In this document: one piece after another, positions 1-14,782 of the stretch
Position numbering within the stretch: position 1 is the first letter of the stretch
How the letters are laid out: the number at the start of each line of letters is the position of its first letter
Assembly (NCBI RefSeq): GCF_050948175.1
Contig: NC_135200.1
Coordinates: forward strand, 10,283,001-10,347,000
DNA: 64,000 bases
Reading direction: 5' to 3'
Source of the DNA: Xylocopa sonorina
Taxonomy: Eukaryota > Arthropoda > Insecta > Hymenoptera > Apidae
The notes under the pieces: generated by a model
The model's input: the letters and a program-made list of their open reading frames with translations, nothing else
Told to the model about the DNA's origin: nothing
Database searches by the model: none
Made by a program: the position numbers and the translations under genes

Positions 1-2661
1 CCTCGTTCAAAGTACAAATTGCGTCGCTACTCTTAATTACGAAACCTTAATCCATACAAACAGACGACAATATCAACGCTCTATTTATTTGTAACAGCAA
101 AATATGAGTATTTTCTCGATTCGCGAGAGAGCAACGAAGCTTTCAGATTCCGACGAAGTAACTTTCCAACCATTACCCGAAACGATTGCCATCGATATCA
201 CCTGTCGTCTCCGTAACATCACCGATCGCAGTACGCGGCGTTCGCAGGACGTCGCGGATCCGCGGACGGTCTCGCAATTAGAAAGTACGCGCGTGTTCGC
301 GCGTAATCGTCGCCGTAAGATAATATCGCGGCTGTTTCGCAACCGACGCCGCGTACGCGCATACTCGCGTACCCACATACGCGCGTCCCACCACCCCTCG
401 ACGGTGGTAACAGCGCGAGAGGATCACAATGGGCCCGTGGAACGGCGACGATTAATCGATAAGCCCTGGTCCACCTTCCCCAGGTTCGCCTGCTTATTAT
501 TAGACCCGCGTGAACGTGCGCGTGTACACGTGGACGTCGCGAATGGTAGGTGAAACGAGCCGATACCCTGCAATTGAATTGTTCGCGGCACCGCGGAGGT
601 TGACGGGTGGACAGTGAAAAACAAATCGACGCCCACGAATTTGAATTGCGCGCGCCGGATAGGCAACGGCTATCGATCCGGTCGAGAGCAGCTGTGCTCG
701 AGTGCCCGTGTCGTTTCCCGTGGTCTGTTTCGTCCTCGTAGCTACCGTTCGTCGATATCAATTATCCTTATCGCCCCTCAACATCGAACCGTTTATATCG
801 CCAACTCTTTCTTTTCACCGGTCTCCGTCCTCCTTAAATTCTCGCCTCGATTTACTTAACGTCGTTAAATATGTTTCCAACGTTAATAGCGCGCGTTCAC
901 TCCGGGTACGTGATCAAACAGAAAGGGAGGTAAAATAGTGGCAGCGATTCATAAATCGATTTCATCGCGCGTTAACGAGCCTCTGCCAATATTTAAAGCT
1001 CCGCGAGCTATGTACCCCGAACACCTTTCTCGGAACGTAAAGGAGAATTACTTCACGGTACATTACCACTGCAAACACTCCGCGAGCGTGTTAATTACAC
1101 ATTACGACCTCTAAACCCCTCGTCGGGTTTCGTATCGCTCTGAACGTAACCGATTTTTTCCAGCCACCCGGTCAGAGGCCCACGACTCACAGCCGTTCCG
1201 TTCGACGGACAAATGACTCGGCTTATCAGCCAGTTAGAATTCAGTTCAATCGTGAGATACGCGGCCAGCGTCGCTCGTAAATCGCCACGTCAGTGGTGTT
1301 TTACGTACGTGGTTTCGAGTCGTCGATCGGCTCGCGTGGTCCTCGCGGAAAGCGAGCTCTCTCGAGAGAGTCGAGCAACAGGGCACAAATCGTTGCGCGT
1401 TTCGAGGCTTACGCGTCTCGAGTGAAAGTCACGCGTTACGTCGGGCCCGAAAAACCTGGGACGGAAAAACCACCGCTGGCAACGGCGCTGGGACCCACGT
1501 GGACACCTGGTTTTGCGTAACTCTGGCCCCGCGCGGCGACAAGTAGGAACAGGTACCTCCTGAGCGGGACCCCTCTCGTCGTTTTGTCTGCGATAGTTAT
1601 TGAACCGCGAGTTATTGAAGTCCGGCTGGACGGCGCGTTTCTTGTGTTCACGAGCTTCTTGTTGCTGCCCCGTTCTGGTTTATTGTGCAACGGTTTGCTT
1701 CGTTTGCCGCGATCTCGTTCGAGGCGCTCGTGTTCTCCGTTTGGGGACCGATTAATGCGCGTTTGGTCCCGGTTTTTCTCTCGCTCGACCTGACGCAACG
1801 TGCATCGAGAGATTTCCGTTACGAGGGCTCGCGAAATGAGTAACGAAACGCGTCTCGTGCGTATAACACAGCGGCTGAAGAGATAAATTACTGTAGTTTA
1901 GAAATCATCTACGTCGATTGCTATTCCGCATCGCGAGGATTCCGTTGCTTATCGTGTGGCATCTAATTAGCCTTAAGTATATAATTATCGAGCAGATACG
2001 TTCGTTGGATGAAAAACGAACCGCCGTTTCGAAGTGTCGAGCGCGAGACGACGGAAGTGAGGTTTGGTACCGCCGATGCTCTGAGCGTGGCAGACGCAAT
2101 AATGGCCGATCAATCGACGGGAGCCCGTTATCTATCTCGATTTCATTTAAGCGTCCACGGCGGAACAGCATCGCGGGCTCGCGATTAATTTTAATTTCCC
2201 GGCTGCTGGAACGGGAATCGAACGACGGGAACGATAATTAAACGAGCGTCAATCGGCCGCGATAATTCCCGATCCATCGATCGTAAAACTCTTGGCTGGC
2301 GATAACGTCACGCCCGTGGATCGGATCTTTTAATTGCGTTCGATCCATCGAGCCTGGCACACTGTTACAAATCACGGATTATCGTCCGCGACGCCGGTCG
2401 ATCGCTTTTGAATCGCGTCCCGGATCCGATTTTCGATATTATCGAGCGGCGCGATCTATCGATCGAGCATTGCTAACGGGTCGAGGCACGCTAGACTCCG
2501 TGGACCGCGTGTTCGCGCGGCGTTAATCGCCATCCTGTTCGAGAATGGATTATAGCCTTCCGCGGACGTTCCGTTAAATCGTCGCGCTGCGCAACATCTG
2601 TTTCGCGCCATTTATTCGAGCGCCGTTTGAATCTTGCTTTTTGATCGTTTCCTTTTTTTCC

Positions 2662-2682
2662 TTTTGTTTGTTTGTTTGTTTA
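2662..2682. repeat. (GTTT)n microsatellite
   Basis: A run of GTTT units lies next to a T-rich tract. It is simple-sequence DNA in the gene-poor region and no function is visible. Confidence 0.8.
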
Positions 2683-4059
2683 TTGTCTCTTTGAGAATCG
2701 AATCGAAACGATTCTCGCTTATCGAAACATTAATTACGCATTGGAGGATCGTAGAAACGGCGCGGAGAGCGTAGAACGATTATGGATCGCGGAGGGTAGT
2801 TAGCATACAATACCGAGTTGCGTATAAGACCGAAAGGAAAAGGCAACGCCTTCGATCGTAATATCGATTTCTAGCAAAGTCTCTCTTTGAGACAGTTGAA
2901 TCGATCGCTGACAAACATGAAACCCCTCGGTTATTCGTTTTTTAGTGGCATTTAATACCCTCTTCGCGAACGAAATATCTATTATAATACCCGTTCCTGT
3001 TTCTCAGCCGCTACTTCGATTTCATTTTCAATATTCATAAACTCGAGAAGACTTCTAACAACGTATTGTACCTAAATTGTCGAAGCGTGCTATTAATAAT
3101 GAGTCTAGTCGCTCGATTCGAACTTTCATCGATCGTTCGATCGTACAACCACCTCGAGAGAACGAAACAGTAATTTCTCTGACCCCCAGGGAAATCAGTA
3201 GACCCTGAGGCGACTCCCGTATTCATGGGATCTTCGATCGAGTTCCCGCGACGAAGCAAATTGTAGTTTCAGCGAAATTTAATTACAGCGATGGATCGAA
3301 AAATGACGAAACAGATTTAGGAAAACGGAGGGAGAAGCATTGCGGATGAAAGGAAATTTGAAAGGAAAGGGAGGCGGTCGCTTTCTCCTTTTATAAACAG
3401 ACGAGACGCTAGTCCCACGCGGCGGTTTATTATCGTTCATTATCGGTGCACAAATTATAATCCGCAAATAGCGTTTGGCGTTTATGGTGGCAACCGCCAT
3501 GAAAACGAACCGGTACTCTTTAGCTAGCCGGCGTGCATCGTCGGAGACTTCGACGCCGGGGCGAACAATGCGCCGTCCCACGCTGCGCCACCTCGCTGCC
3601 ACGCCATTCGACCGCGATCCCCGACGCTTTTCTACTCCCGTGCCCGCGCGAGTAACACGTGTGCGCACCGCTGAAAAACGGACCCTGTGGCGAACGAACG
3701 TCCACGCGGAATTTCATTTACCGCCGCGACGAAGGCTCGCGAGAACGGACCGAACCGCTTAGACGATCGACGTGGAATTAAGATTAAACGACCGCCGCGG
3801 CGCTCGTGGGCGTAATTGCCGCGATGCGCGCCGCTGAGGAACCGCGCGAACGCGCGGTTCGCGATCTGACGATCGTTGGAAGCGGTCGTTGAAGGATGCG
3901 TCTGATGTTAAACTTCGAGACGAGTCTCTGGAGTGTTTTAGACGCGAGGATATTGACGTGTTAGCGATTCTAAATGATTCGAAGTATTGTTTAGGATCGT
4001 GGAATTTTGGAGTCACTAGATGAAAATGTTGAGGAACTGAACACTGAAAAAGATGGAGG

Positions 4060-4350
4060 ATGTAAGGAACATTGAACCGTCGAAAATAGAATGTCAACGT
4101 AACCACTTTTTCAGTTTGAGATATCGATACATTGCAACATTGAGGTATCAATTCACTAGAATTTTGGTGCATTATCGTACGGATAGATTGGATCATTAAG
4201 ACATGGACTTCAGATCCACTCAATAGCATAATCTAGGTATGAACGTTTCGAGGCAGTCGAGTATTGATCTGCGAGAACATTGGAGCGCTATCTTCCTGGA
4301 GCATCGGGCTATTGAAACGTTAATGCATCGAGACATTGGATCGCAGGAAT
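4060..4350 (+). repeat. Degenerate ACATTG-containing short repeats
   Basis: The hexamer ACATTG recurs at least five times in about 290 bases, usually followed by GA or GG (near 4069, 4129, 4137, 4277 and 4332). Spacing is irregular, so this is at best a decayed short tandem repeat. Local composition is less GC-rich than the flanks. No coding function is visible. Confidence 0.35.
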
Positions 4351-7300
4351 ATAATTGTATCGGAGCGATGCAACATGGGAATAGCTATTAACATAGACTA
4401 AGACACTGGCACAGTCGAGGAACTTGAGTGTAGGTGTAAATTGATGTCTGATATTTGCTCTACAACCTCCGCTTCGGATCTAGCTTATAGTTCCACTTAT
4501 AATTTCTCATATTCTCATAGCGCAACCGTGCAGTTTAGTTTTAAATTTGCTGAAGAAGGGCGAAGGTTTCGCGTGCATAATTTTCCGTTGGTCGACAAGG
4601 ATATGGACGAAAACCGTTGCGGTAGCGGGTGCAGAGGCTGCGCCACATCCTCTGAGGAGACTTCGAAACGCGTCTCAGGTTTCAGAGTTTCGAAAGCGGC
4701 CGGTCTTGTTCGGGGATTCTGCGGTTTCCGCGACACGGAAATTGATACAACGCGTCTGAAAGGAAGAAAGCCCTGCGATGCGTCTATCCTCGCGTCCATC
4801 GGGAAGCGTTAGATCCTTGGCGATTGGGTTTCGTCGAGAACAGTCGAGAAACTCCCAATATCTTGCTGCCAATTTTTCGATTCTTTCTTATTTTCAACTC
4901 TTACCACGTGGAAGAAACTACGATTACGTTGACAACCATTCTTAGGTCACTCAAAAAGCCCACGATTACCCAAAAGCAATTTAACCGAGCAAACTTCGGT
5001 TACTTCTTAACAATCAGACCGTGACTACAGCAGCGTGGTCATTCAGAAACGCCGCGTCCACGCGAGCCCGCTATAATTACCGAAAAAAACCCTCGAGTAC
5101 CCTTAACGATCAAACTGCGAGTGCACACGAGCGGTCATTTGGTAACTCTCGAATCACGCGAGCGTGCTCGCGCTCGCCACGGCCGCTCGAATGATCGAAG
5201 ATCGGTCCGTTCGGATGAAGCCGCGGCTCGCGCGATCTCAAAGCGCGCCGGCTAAACGACAGTCGTACATCATCGAGCCAGGAAGCGGAGACAATCGTCG
5301 TCCGAATCTCGATAAGTGCTGAATGAGAACGACGACCACGTCCGCGGCCCACGAGGCCCAGACCTGTCGTTCAACCGCGGCTCTCCGCGCGTGCCATTGT
5401 GCGAACGGTGAACGGAACACGCGTCGACGCGTTTCTATGAGGGAAAGAGGGGCTCCGCGATCAGCGTGGGCCGGCCATTGTTCCCTCAGCGCCGTTTTCC
5501 CAGAGAGACGAACCCCTCGGAGACTGCGAAATCGCGTTTGCGAAACGCGACTCGCCCGCGGCCAGGCGACGACGACGCACCAGATCGTGGCACCGATCGT
5601 CGACGATCAGCTTTCCCCGTTTTTACCACCGTGGAAACCGCGCGTCAACCGGCTGCTGGCACCGCTTCGCTTTCGAGACGTCGACGCGCGTGCCGTTTCT
5701 TCGCGGTTTTCAGCGGGCTGACCCGGTATGCGAGCGTATGGGCTTGTTCGTGATTCATGGTTTCGGTGATTGGATGTCTGTGGACGGTGGTCGGTCGGTT
5801 TGATGAATTTACGAGGGAAGAGAGAAAGTCCCGGAGTGGTGAACGCGGTGGCAGTTTCAGTTGTTTTAAAGGGTGATCGCGCGCCTTTAATGGCGCACGG
5901 TAGCCGCGCGGCTATGAACGTGTTAATTTACGAGAGGCACATTCATAAATCATCGTCTTCTTGTGATACATTTGATTCGACGCGTTTCAGAGCGTCTGTG
6001 TTGGTGGAAAAATTGTACAGTGTTGGTAGCCTTCGCGAGCGTGTCCCTCGAGAGCGTTGCGCTGAGGACTTCGTACCAACTCGGTTCGCTTTAATCACGA
6101 ACAACTGAATTACCCAATGGTTTCGTTACACACTCGAAGTCGTGGGATTGCGACGGTGTCGTCGAAACGAATTTTCTAAATCGCTTCAAGGTCCCGATAC
6201 TTGCGCAACGAGAACGATCGTTTCGTCGAGAGAGTCAGCCTTTACGTAAGCTCGCTCGAGGAAACGCACACGGACGTAATTAGCAGGTAAGCAGAGCGTA
6301 ATTGACGCGACTGTCATTAGGCGAGGCATCGTCGCCGGGTCGAGAGACGTTTCTCCTCAAATATGGAATTCCAAGTACGAATTTCATTTGCGACGCGAAA
6401 ATTGTTCGCGCGCGTAGCCCAGAGAGCCGTCGATCCTCGATGGAACGAGTCGCGGTTATTACACGGTGTATCGATAGAAGAAAAAAAGAAGAGAAAAGAG
6501 GTTTGCACGGCTGTAGATAATCCCATGCAGCGTGGCCCATTAATATTAATTACTCCTCCGTCCAGCGGTGACGGGGTGCTAGTTGGAAAGGAGAAAGGTG
6601 TACGTATAATAGGAGCACGTCCATCGCGTGTGTGTTGCGTACGATATTTACATTGTAACGGGGCGGCCGCGTGTCGACGACCCCGTATCTTCGGATATAC
6701 ATTCCTGCTCGTCGAACTGCTAACTGCGATACACCTAATTAGTGGGAACGACCGCGATCGTCTGGTGCCTTATTGCGCCCAGCCATCGAAGTCGTTGCTA
6801 CCCTGGCTGCGAACGATTTTCGACTTGAAACGTGTCTTATATTTTATTGGCGAACCGTACACTTAGGTGGGAACAGTTTGCCCTTCGCGATCGACGTTCA
6901 AAATTACTCTTACGCTATTGTAAAGCCAGCAATCGTACTATTGGCTTGCGATGTTAAGAAGAAACGTTGCGAGGAACGGTAGAAAAATGGGGTAGATTGC
7001 TCGAAGGAAGTTTCCTCGTCAAAGCAACGAGTGCAACGATCCCGCGACGGTCAGAAATGGCACTTGGAACAGCCACGACCGCGTGCACCTGCGCGACTTA
7101 GCCAGGCAAATGCGCTGGGGCATCTAGCGAGTCGCGAACCGACGTAGCTACTCGTTAAAATACACCTGATTACCGAACATTACCGTGCCGAGGGGGTAAC
7201 GATCGCAACGTTTGCGCGTAATAGAAACTGTCCAGGATAGGAGCGCGGGACACCGCTTGTTTAACGCTCGCGGCTCTCGTATCTCGAGGCTTCCTACATT

Positions 7301-10300
7301 TTATCGCGACGTATCGGTTCTCCGATTGCTCGCGCGGTGCTCTTCCTAGTTCAGGCGAAGAAATCGTAGAAACGCGAGGATTCGAGCCTGGCGCGAGTCG
7401 ATTTGATTAAGATTGATTCGAGGAGATTAGCAGTTGCAATTTCAATTTCACCGGTTTTTAGAGCGGGCTCGGTGATTTACATAGAGTCGGAAGGAATGGA
7501 GCCAGGTAAATTTATATTAATGCGTTCGCCTCGCGTAAAGAAGCCAACGCGGCGGACTGTAATTGAGCATCGCGCCTGGCAAGGGTTAACGATCTCTTTG
7601 CGGCAGCGTGCGATAGAAACGGCTTAAACGGTGCTACGAACACGGGAGGCGCGCTCGCGTGTCAAAGATTGCCGCGAGTTCGCCGCAGACTCGTCGAGGA
7701 ATCGTCTTCTCCTAAAATTACGCTAGACATTCGGTTGTTCGTCGAGATAAAACTCTAAGACTTGGATTCCGCGATGTAAATCGACATCGGAAAAATTGAA
7801 ATCGTTCGTTTCTACAAATAAGATTTCGAAGAAGGAGTCTGTAACTTTGGATATTGGAGTTTGGACGAAAGAACGTACGTTCCAGATCTTAAGATCGAGG
7901 TTCACGAAATCCCAGCGTCTCCTCGAAAGCTCCAGGGAGCAATGAACCGTTAATATTCTTACTTAATGAAGTCATCCGCCAAATAATTTGCCAGCGAGCC
8001 GGAACGTCGCCCGCTGCTTAGTAAATTGGGTGCCCCACCAGAAGTTCCGATAATCTACCTCACTTAGCCGGCAAAACAGCTGCGTTCCATCGTTTTTCCC
8101 GCAATTACCCGGTCTTTAGCGGCAAAAGGCACAATTTCCGTTTAATTGCCGCGTACGCTCCTAACTTAATTCCACCGCCATTACGGCTCGCATTTTTCCG
8201 CCGCTCCCCGCGATTTTAGCCGCCTGCAATTTCGCGTGGCAGAAATAAATCGTCGCTCGGAGCCGCGTCTCATTTGCATGACGGTTCGCGCGCGCGTCGT
8301 CCCGCTTCGTCTCCGTTCCGCGCGCGAAAAACCAGTCGACGAAAGCAAACACGATCCACCATTGGGAACGAGAAAGTGCGTGCCTCCTCGCGACGCTGAC
8401 CCTGATGGACCCCGCGATGCGCTGTTTGAAATTTAATCGAAACGTTCCTCGCGTCGTTGCGTCTCGTTCGTCGACGATTTTTGCGCTCGATTGAACCCGC
8501 GAACCCTGGCGCGCGGACAGCGGCCATTTTTCGCGTCCCACGACCCTCGCGATTCCCAGACGCACGCAAATTACAGAACTAAACGCGAATTACTTTCTCG
8601 ATCGCGAAACTAAATGGGAGAAAGCAATCTCGATTCCACTTGAATTCGCCTGGCATCGAGTTCGCGTCTCGAGCTCGACGGAGGTTAATATCGAGGGAAC
8701 GCTCGATCGGTTCCTGTCGCGTTCGATAGAGATTCGATTTCACTCGTGATTTTCGCTCCCGGGATGACCTCCGATCTTCCTCCGTCTCGACTCGCGAAGG
8801 CGTTTAAAGCGCTTTTTTCCGTCCCTCTGAACACAGCTCGTACGTCGCGGAGATTACGAGGTTCGTCTGGTATTACTCGAACGACGCGTGACAGGTCAAT
8901 TTCACGACTTCCTCGTCGCGATAATTCTCGCTCGAAGAGAACGTCGACACCTGTTTCATAGCCCCGAGTGTATCCTTGAAAGAGAGGAATTCTTGTGGAG
9001 TGTTTGGAGCGGCAACGCGTCCGTCTGTATACTCACTTTTACTACTTCCTCCTAGAACGACGCTAGCAGATTTCGACTGTGCCAAACGGACGCGCCGCGT
9101 CACAGTGTTCCCAATATGGGATCGCGTTATTGCAAGTTAAACAGCGACTCGTACGAACTGTCTGTTTCGTTTGCCTCAAGGATAGATAAAGTTGGCGAGA
9201 TAATAGGCTTAAATAAGTTCCCCGCGATATACTCGTGGAATCGCGACGGATCGCCTTGGAGATTCACCATTATGTTGGTTTTAACTTAGTCATACCAAAA
9301 GGTTACGATATCTCTTTGACTCTCGTCTGGTGTTAACGAATAATCCAAATCTATAATAAACGATCAATAAAAAAAATAGAACAGCAAACAGTGGAGAAGC
9401 ATACGTCCTCCGTTTTGAACTCAATGTTTCAAGATTTCTCGACAACGTTTTTCCCACGACCAGAAAACGCGAGGGCAGTTTCTGGCACCCCTCGAAGCGA
9501 GCGCTGCGGCGAATTCGCGGAATGATTCGAGGGTGCGCGGTCGTTCGTTCGCGTTTCGAGGTGGCCGCGATCGCGGAGGGACGTCTTGTTGGCTGGCCGT
9601 GAACAGCGTCGTTACAGCAAAGTAAACGATCGGCGGGACGATGAATAACGGTGCGCCGCGTGAAACAGAACCGCGTAATAGCGTTCGAAACTGGCGGCGA
9701 ATAAGGTTACGCCGGTGAACATTATTGCCGGTTACCTTGCCCGTAACAATGTAATGGCGAAATTGGTGCCAGGGAGGCGAACGCCACGCCGCGCCACCAC
9801 CGCGACCAAGTTTCCTTGCAATCGAGTGGCATTAGTCTTGAATAATGCATATCGGGACGAGCCACGTACTTAGCTCCGCTAACAAGGACGCCTCGTGATT
9901 TGCGACTATTTTTAACGAGCCAACAGCCGAACCGCGAACGCCCAGCAAATGTAAATGAACTGCAAAATACTAACTCTAAGCGGTTAACCATTTTCTTCAG
10001 AATCCAAGTTAAGAATTGCACAGTTGTTACGACAAATTGTACTACCATGCGCAATACAAAAGGGTAAACGTTGCAACGGACTTTTTTATCCGCGACTAGG
10101 GGTGCCATAACGAACGTTACGCTGGGACTAACGAATGACACGTTCGAAACACATGTCGCGTGGATCCATATGACAATAATTGGCTCGAAATCGAGGGTCG
10201 GATCGCGTCGCGTGCACGTATCCAGGCTGGATCGCGACACGCCCAAGCCGCGGACGAGAGACCAGGAAACGTAGACACGCGTGCGTGTGCACCGCGTATT

Positions 10301-10995
10301 CGTGCGACCACGTAGTACGCGTACGCCATCGATACCAACCAGTCTCGGGTACCATGCGATATCGCGCATTGGACATCACTCGCGTTCCATTCGCCTGCTT
10401 ATGAATACGCGTACCTGAATAATGGATCCGTGGACTGGATCTTCTCCTCCCCTGGATTTCGTGGATGGACCGCATCGTCGTGCAATGCTGTTATTGCCAA
10501 TCTCGCGGGAATCGTCGGAATTCCTCGGCTCTGGTAGACTGTAATTAGCGGAGAGTGGAATTGGTTGATTAACAGAGAGAGTTTGGTTCTCTGCACTTCT
10601 GGGATTCGTCGAATATGATTGAAATTTAATGAATACGGTGAAGCGAGGGTAGTTTTTTAAGTTCATGAGGTTGGAAATTTTGTATGTTATAATTGGAGAA
10701 ATTTAGATTCGTATTTGGAAGGATAGAAATCCGAGAGGAAGATCGATCCTCGGGGTTCTTTCGTCGGAGGGAAGTGGTGAACGCACGGGGAGCACGTCTC
10801 GCTCGCATCCAGGATAAGGACTCCCGTCGACGTCGGTGCTCCTCTTGAAATATGGCCGCTTGTTTGCGACAGGGATTTGCAAGGACACCGGACAAGCTTA
10901 TGCATTAGCAGAAGACGTTCCATTAGAGACGCGCCGTCACTGGATTAGACGCGGGGAACCGGCTGCGTGACTTGCAGCGCTCTTCAGATTTAAAT

Positions 10996-11005
10996 CCCCC
11001 CCCCC
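10996..11005. repeat. Poly-C run
   Basis: Ten consecutive C bases. Simple-sequence tract in gene-poor DNA. Confidence 0.8.
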
Positions 11006-13159
11006 TTGGATTCTTTTCATTATCTAAATACTCCAGGAATCTCATCTGTTTAAGTCATAGCCCCTCGTTACCATAGACATCCCGTGTTCCCGATTGAAAA
11101 AGATTCGTAAATTCACCTATAACTTCACCCTGATCTCGGCCTTCTCGATCCCCTGGCATTTATCGTCGCTCCTCTGCAATAAAAGATATAATACTGTCAT
11201 CTCTGTTAACGATCTCCGTTATGCACGATGAATATTATAGAAACCATCGAATCGAGAGAATAGTAGTCACTATAAATAAGTAACAGTTCTACGTGACGAT
11301 TATCAGAGCTGCTCGAAATCTAACCTAAGCGATGGAACGGTATCGTTATCAACACTTCGCATCGCGTATGCAACTACCAACGATTCAAGGGCAGATAAAT
11401 TGCAATTAAAGCACCGCAAGCGTCGCATAGAGAAGTTCAAGCGGAGAAGGACAGAGAGAGGGGGTGCCATAAAACTAGCGCACCCGTATAAATAACCGTG
11501 ACACGGGGAACGGTATCTTATCGCGGTGGCAGGGTTATCAGAGGTGCTCGTTGAGGCATCGAGCGCAATTGCCCCGGCTATAAACGGGAACTGGATGGTC
11601 CTGGGATAGGAGATCCAGGCCATTCAATTTCCACCGGCTAATCGCTCGAAAGTCCTGCAAGGTACCTCACTCTCGATCGATCGGACGTCGTGGACGGAGG
11701 CAGCCGCCCGTTTGCTGCTGGCTCGTTGTTGCCCGCGTAATGCACGCTCTTTATTCTCCTCGGTCGACCCGAAGATTATCATTAAGACGTTCCAGCGAGC
11801 GGGCGAGTGATGCCTCGGCTGGCTCGACGAGCCGAGCGAGAGGATACAAGATGGATGATGCGGCGGCGGTGGCCGGAAGAACGAGGAAGAAGAAGCCAAA
11901 GACGCCTCGCCCCGTTCTTGACCCGCAAACAGCTAATGACGGGATTAAATGAAACTCACTTAACCCGCGCCGCGCCGCAAAGCCGAGGGACGCGCTCGTC
12001 GGTGCCTCTGGCGGAAGGGAACACAATGCTTTTCAATAACTTCCGCGTTAATTACGACGATCGACGATGGGGGTCACGCGAGACTTTACCAGACGACCCT
12101 TCGATATTGCGCTATTAATGGGAATTAGCTCTGCTCGCGAACGGTTTTTATTGCCAGGGATTAAGACTGGGATATTGGAATTCCTCGAATTTGCACGTTT
12201 AAGAAGTCTCACACTGCCGCGGGAGTTTAATCTCGAGGAGACGAGATATTACGCGGACTAATAACAGCATCAGCGCGGTCGAGGATCATAATCAACACGG
12301 GTCTTCCGTGGAAGAAGTCAGTCTCGTCGAGCGCGATAAAAAACGCAGAGGCATCGCGCGATCCGTAGATCACCGTTCAGAGACAGAAGCGGAACTCGGG
12401 AATTTCCCGCGGCGGGAAGATGATCCTCTCGCTACGCGACTATAATTGCGAGCAGGTGGCACCATTAATCTTGCGGCCACGGTAACCCATTTTCCCGGTT
12501 CTCTGCCAGCAGGCCACCGCTGTCGCGGATAATGAAATAACGAAGCGGGCGTCCGGCCACGGGGGAACGTCCGACAGCGGCGGACCCCTGGCCTATGGGC
12601 ACCGTGAACGAAATTAATTTTCCACGGATTTCAATGATTTATCCTTGAACCGTGGCAGCCTAGGCGCGTATCCGCCGACCGTGGAGCGGTTGTTCGGTTG
12701 TCAGCCTGTTTGGACGTCCGCGGTCTCGGTTTAATTTGTGCCTCCTCGCGGGACGCTGAGATATTGCTGCGATCGTCGGCCATAACCGATTCCACGACTC
12801 TAGCGAATTATCGGAACGTTGGGAGACCAGAAGAAAGTTCGAGGTTATTAAGAAAGAAATTTGACAATTTTAATATGTAGAGATTGAAGGATTGGGAATT
12901 TTTGAGCTTCGATTGTTTCGAGGGTGGCTAATTGATTCGCAATGGTAGTCGATAGCTTCGAATTCGATTGATCTTTAGTTACGTCTTCGTTACCTAACCA
13001 ACGACCGCGAGCACTCGCAGCGTTACTCTCGGTAAATTCATTATCGTCTCGCAATCGTTGACGCGACGGAGGATCGAGGCGCGGGATACGACTGTCCCAG
13101 ATTTTCCATCACTTATTCATAGCGAAGGGTACAGGTGTCGGTCGTTACGTGGACGGGTG

Positions 13160-13237
13160 ATGCAAGAACGGCGTCGAGGCCCCGAAGACGAATGTTTACT
13201 TTTCATCCTGCCGGTGCTGGCCGTTTTGTGCGTTCCA
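13160..13237 (+). CDS. Possible first exon with hydrophobic leader
   Basis: An ATG opens a 26-codon frame that ends exactly at a strong GTAAGT donor (13238). The encoded peptide has a charged N-terminus (MQERRR) followed by a hydrophobic stretch rich in Leu, Val and Pro, which resembles a signal or anchor segment. It ends in phase 0, the same phase in which the exon at 26581 begins, so splicing to osp is formally possible but would delete the first half of the PH domain. There is no homology support. It could equally be chance: hydrophobic codons plus a cryptic donor. Confidence 0.15.
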
Positions 13238-14765
13238 GTAAGTAATTGGTTACTTTTAAGGGAAGCGGCCTGGACGAGAGCGTCGAGGCTTAATATACAG
13301 TTGAACGCGGCCCATAAATTACCGGACGGGCTCGAAAACCCCGGGTATATTCTTCCTGGACCTTCGACTGAATTCCCACGTAACGAGTATCGTAACGCGT
13401 TCGCGAAATAATCCTTCATCCCGCAGGCATCCGTCACGAAATCATTTCAGCCGCATTTTCGAGCCACGACAAGGCATCGCGACCCCACAATGCTCCATCA
13501 GCCTCCCCCTCCTTCGAAATAATAGCCTGATCTAAGGTCCTCGAGGTCCACGGTTAACTCGCATCCGCCATACTGCAAAGCGTAAACTGACTTTGAAGTT
13601 GGGATACTTCTCGTGTAAATTAGATACCATCAGCGTCGATTAGTTGGAGGGTGGTAAAGGGGAATTTCGGAGATCCCAGACGAGACGTTATCCCAAACTA
13701 ATTTCAAAGTTGGGCTGTACATTTCGTATATTACAGCGTCGAATTAGTCAAAGTTTTCAAGCTCAATTACTTAGTCTGGAGAACTTCATCGTATACTAAA
13801 TTAATTCAGAGTAAACTACCCCTTATGGTCTTAGCGCAGACCAGTCGTATAACTCTTAATACGACCTTTCTTCACTTTTACGATTACTTCACAATCTTTT
13901 GACTTATCGCCAGTTATTAGAATATACTCAGCGAGTATACACCTTGGAAGCATAAGTTTAATTGAAAAACGAGTCGCGAATCGATCAGGAAGATCCACAG
14001 TATACTTGAAACGCTACATACTACTAAATTACTACCCCGATAGTGATTGTCGGTAAGATGTAACATAAATATCGAATGAACTTCATTTTTCCGCGACGTA
14101 CGCTTACTTTCTCGTGAAGAGCATTAAATTACCGTATCTCCTCGAGAGATCTCGCGAAAAGGCTAGCTGAATGACCGTCTCTTTCAAAACTGACAGCTAC
14201 CCACTGACTCATACGCGAGAGCTGTGCATAAATATCATCGATGACATCGCGGGTCCCTCGTGCACAGTTCTCGTAGAAACGATTAGCCGGTTCGATAGGT
14301 CCACTGAAACGGAGACGCGTCGTTTCCACGTTTCCCTGACGACGAAACTTTCCCCAACTCAGAACCAGCGTCAGTCGAGGGTTCGAGCGTATCGAGGCGG
14401 GTCGTTTCTCCGGTTTCGAAACTTGTGGAGCCTCGCGGTCTCGCCGGTTTTCCGTCCATCGATCTCCCAGAGCCGGATCGATAACTCACGAACGGTATAC
14501 TCCTTTCGCCTGGCGACCTTCGCCATTCCACGATCGAATCGAATCTCCCTGGGGACCTTCGATCTCCGCGGCGATCGATCCCCTCGGTCCCGTTACTCGT
14601 CGTCCACGAAGCGAGTGGAAGGTGCCATCCCTTCACCCCTTTCGCGGTCCTCGCGCGGGAATGCATCGCGCGAAACACGCACGCGTGCGTCGCGCGGATG
14701 ATCTCAAAGGTTAACGATGTTCCACGGCGATGGATCTACGCTCCCGCTTGTAAATGTGAGAGGGG

Positions 14766-14782
14766 GAGAGAGAGAGAGAGAA
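14766..14782. repeat. (AG)n microsatellite
   Basis: A short GA dinucleotide run in gene-poor DNA. Confidence 0.8.

Noticed and set aside
104..761. Overlapping Arg-rich frames on both strands at the window start
   Set aside because: Arg/Ser-rich in every frame, the typical look of CGA/TCG-rich non-coding DNA.
4441..4812. Plus-strand frame of 123 codons with Ser-rich start and Cys-rich middle
   Set aside because: Overlaps open frames on the other strand, no splice partners or homology; probable chance.
9722..10369. Minus-strand frame of 215 codons
   Set aside because: No domain, no fitting splice partners, mixed Arg/Ser/Val composition, and several overlapping frames on both strands. Likely chance in stop-poor DNA.
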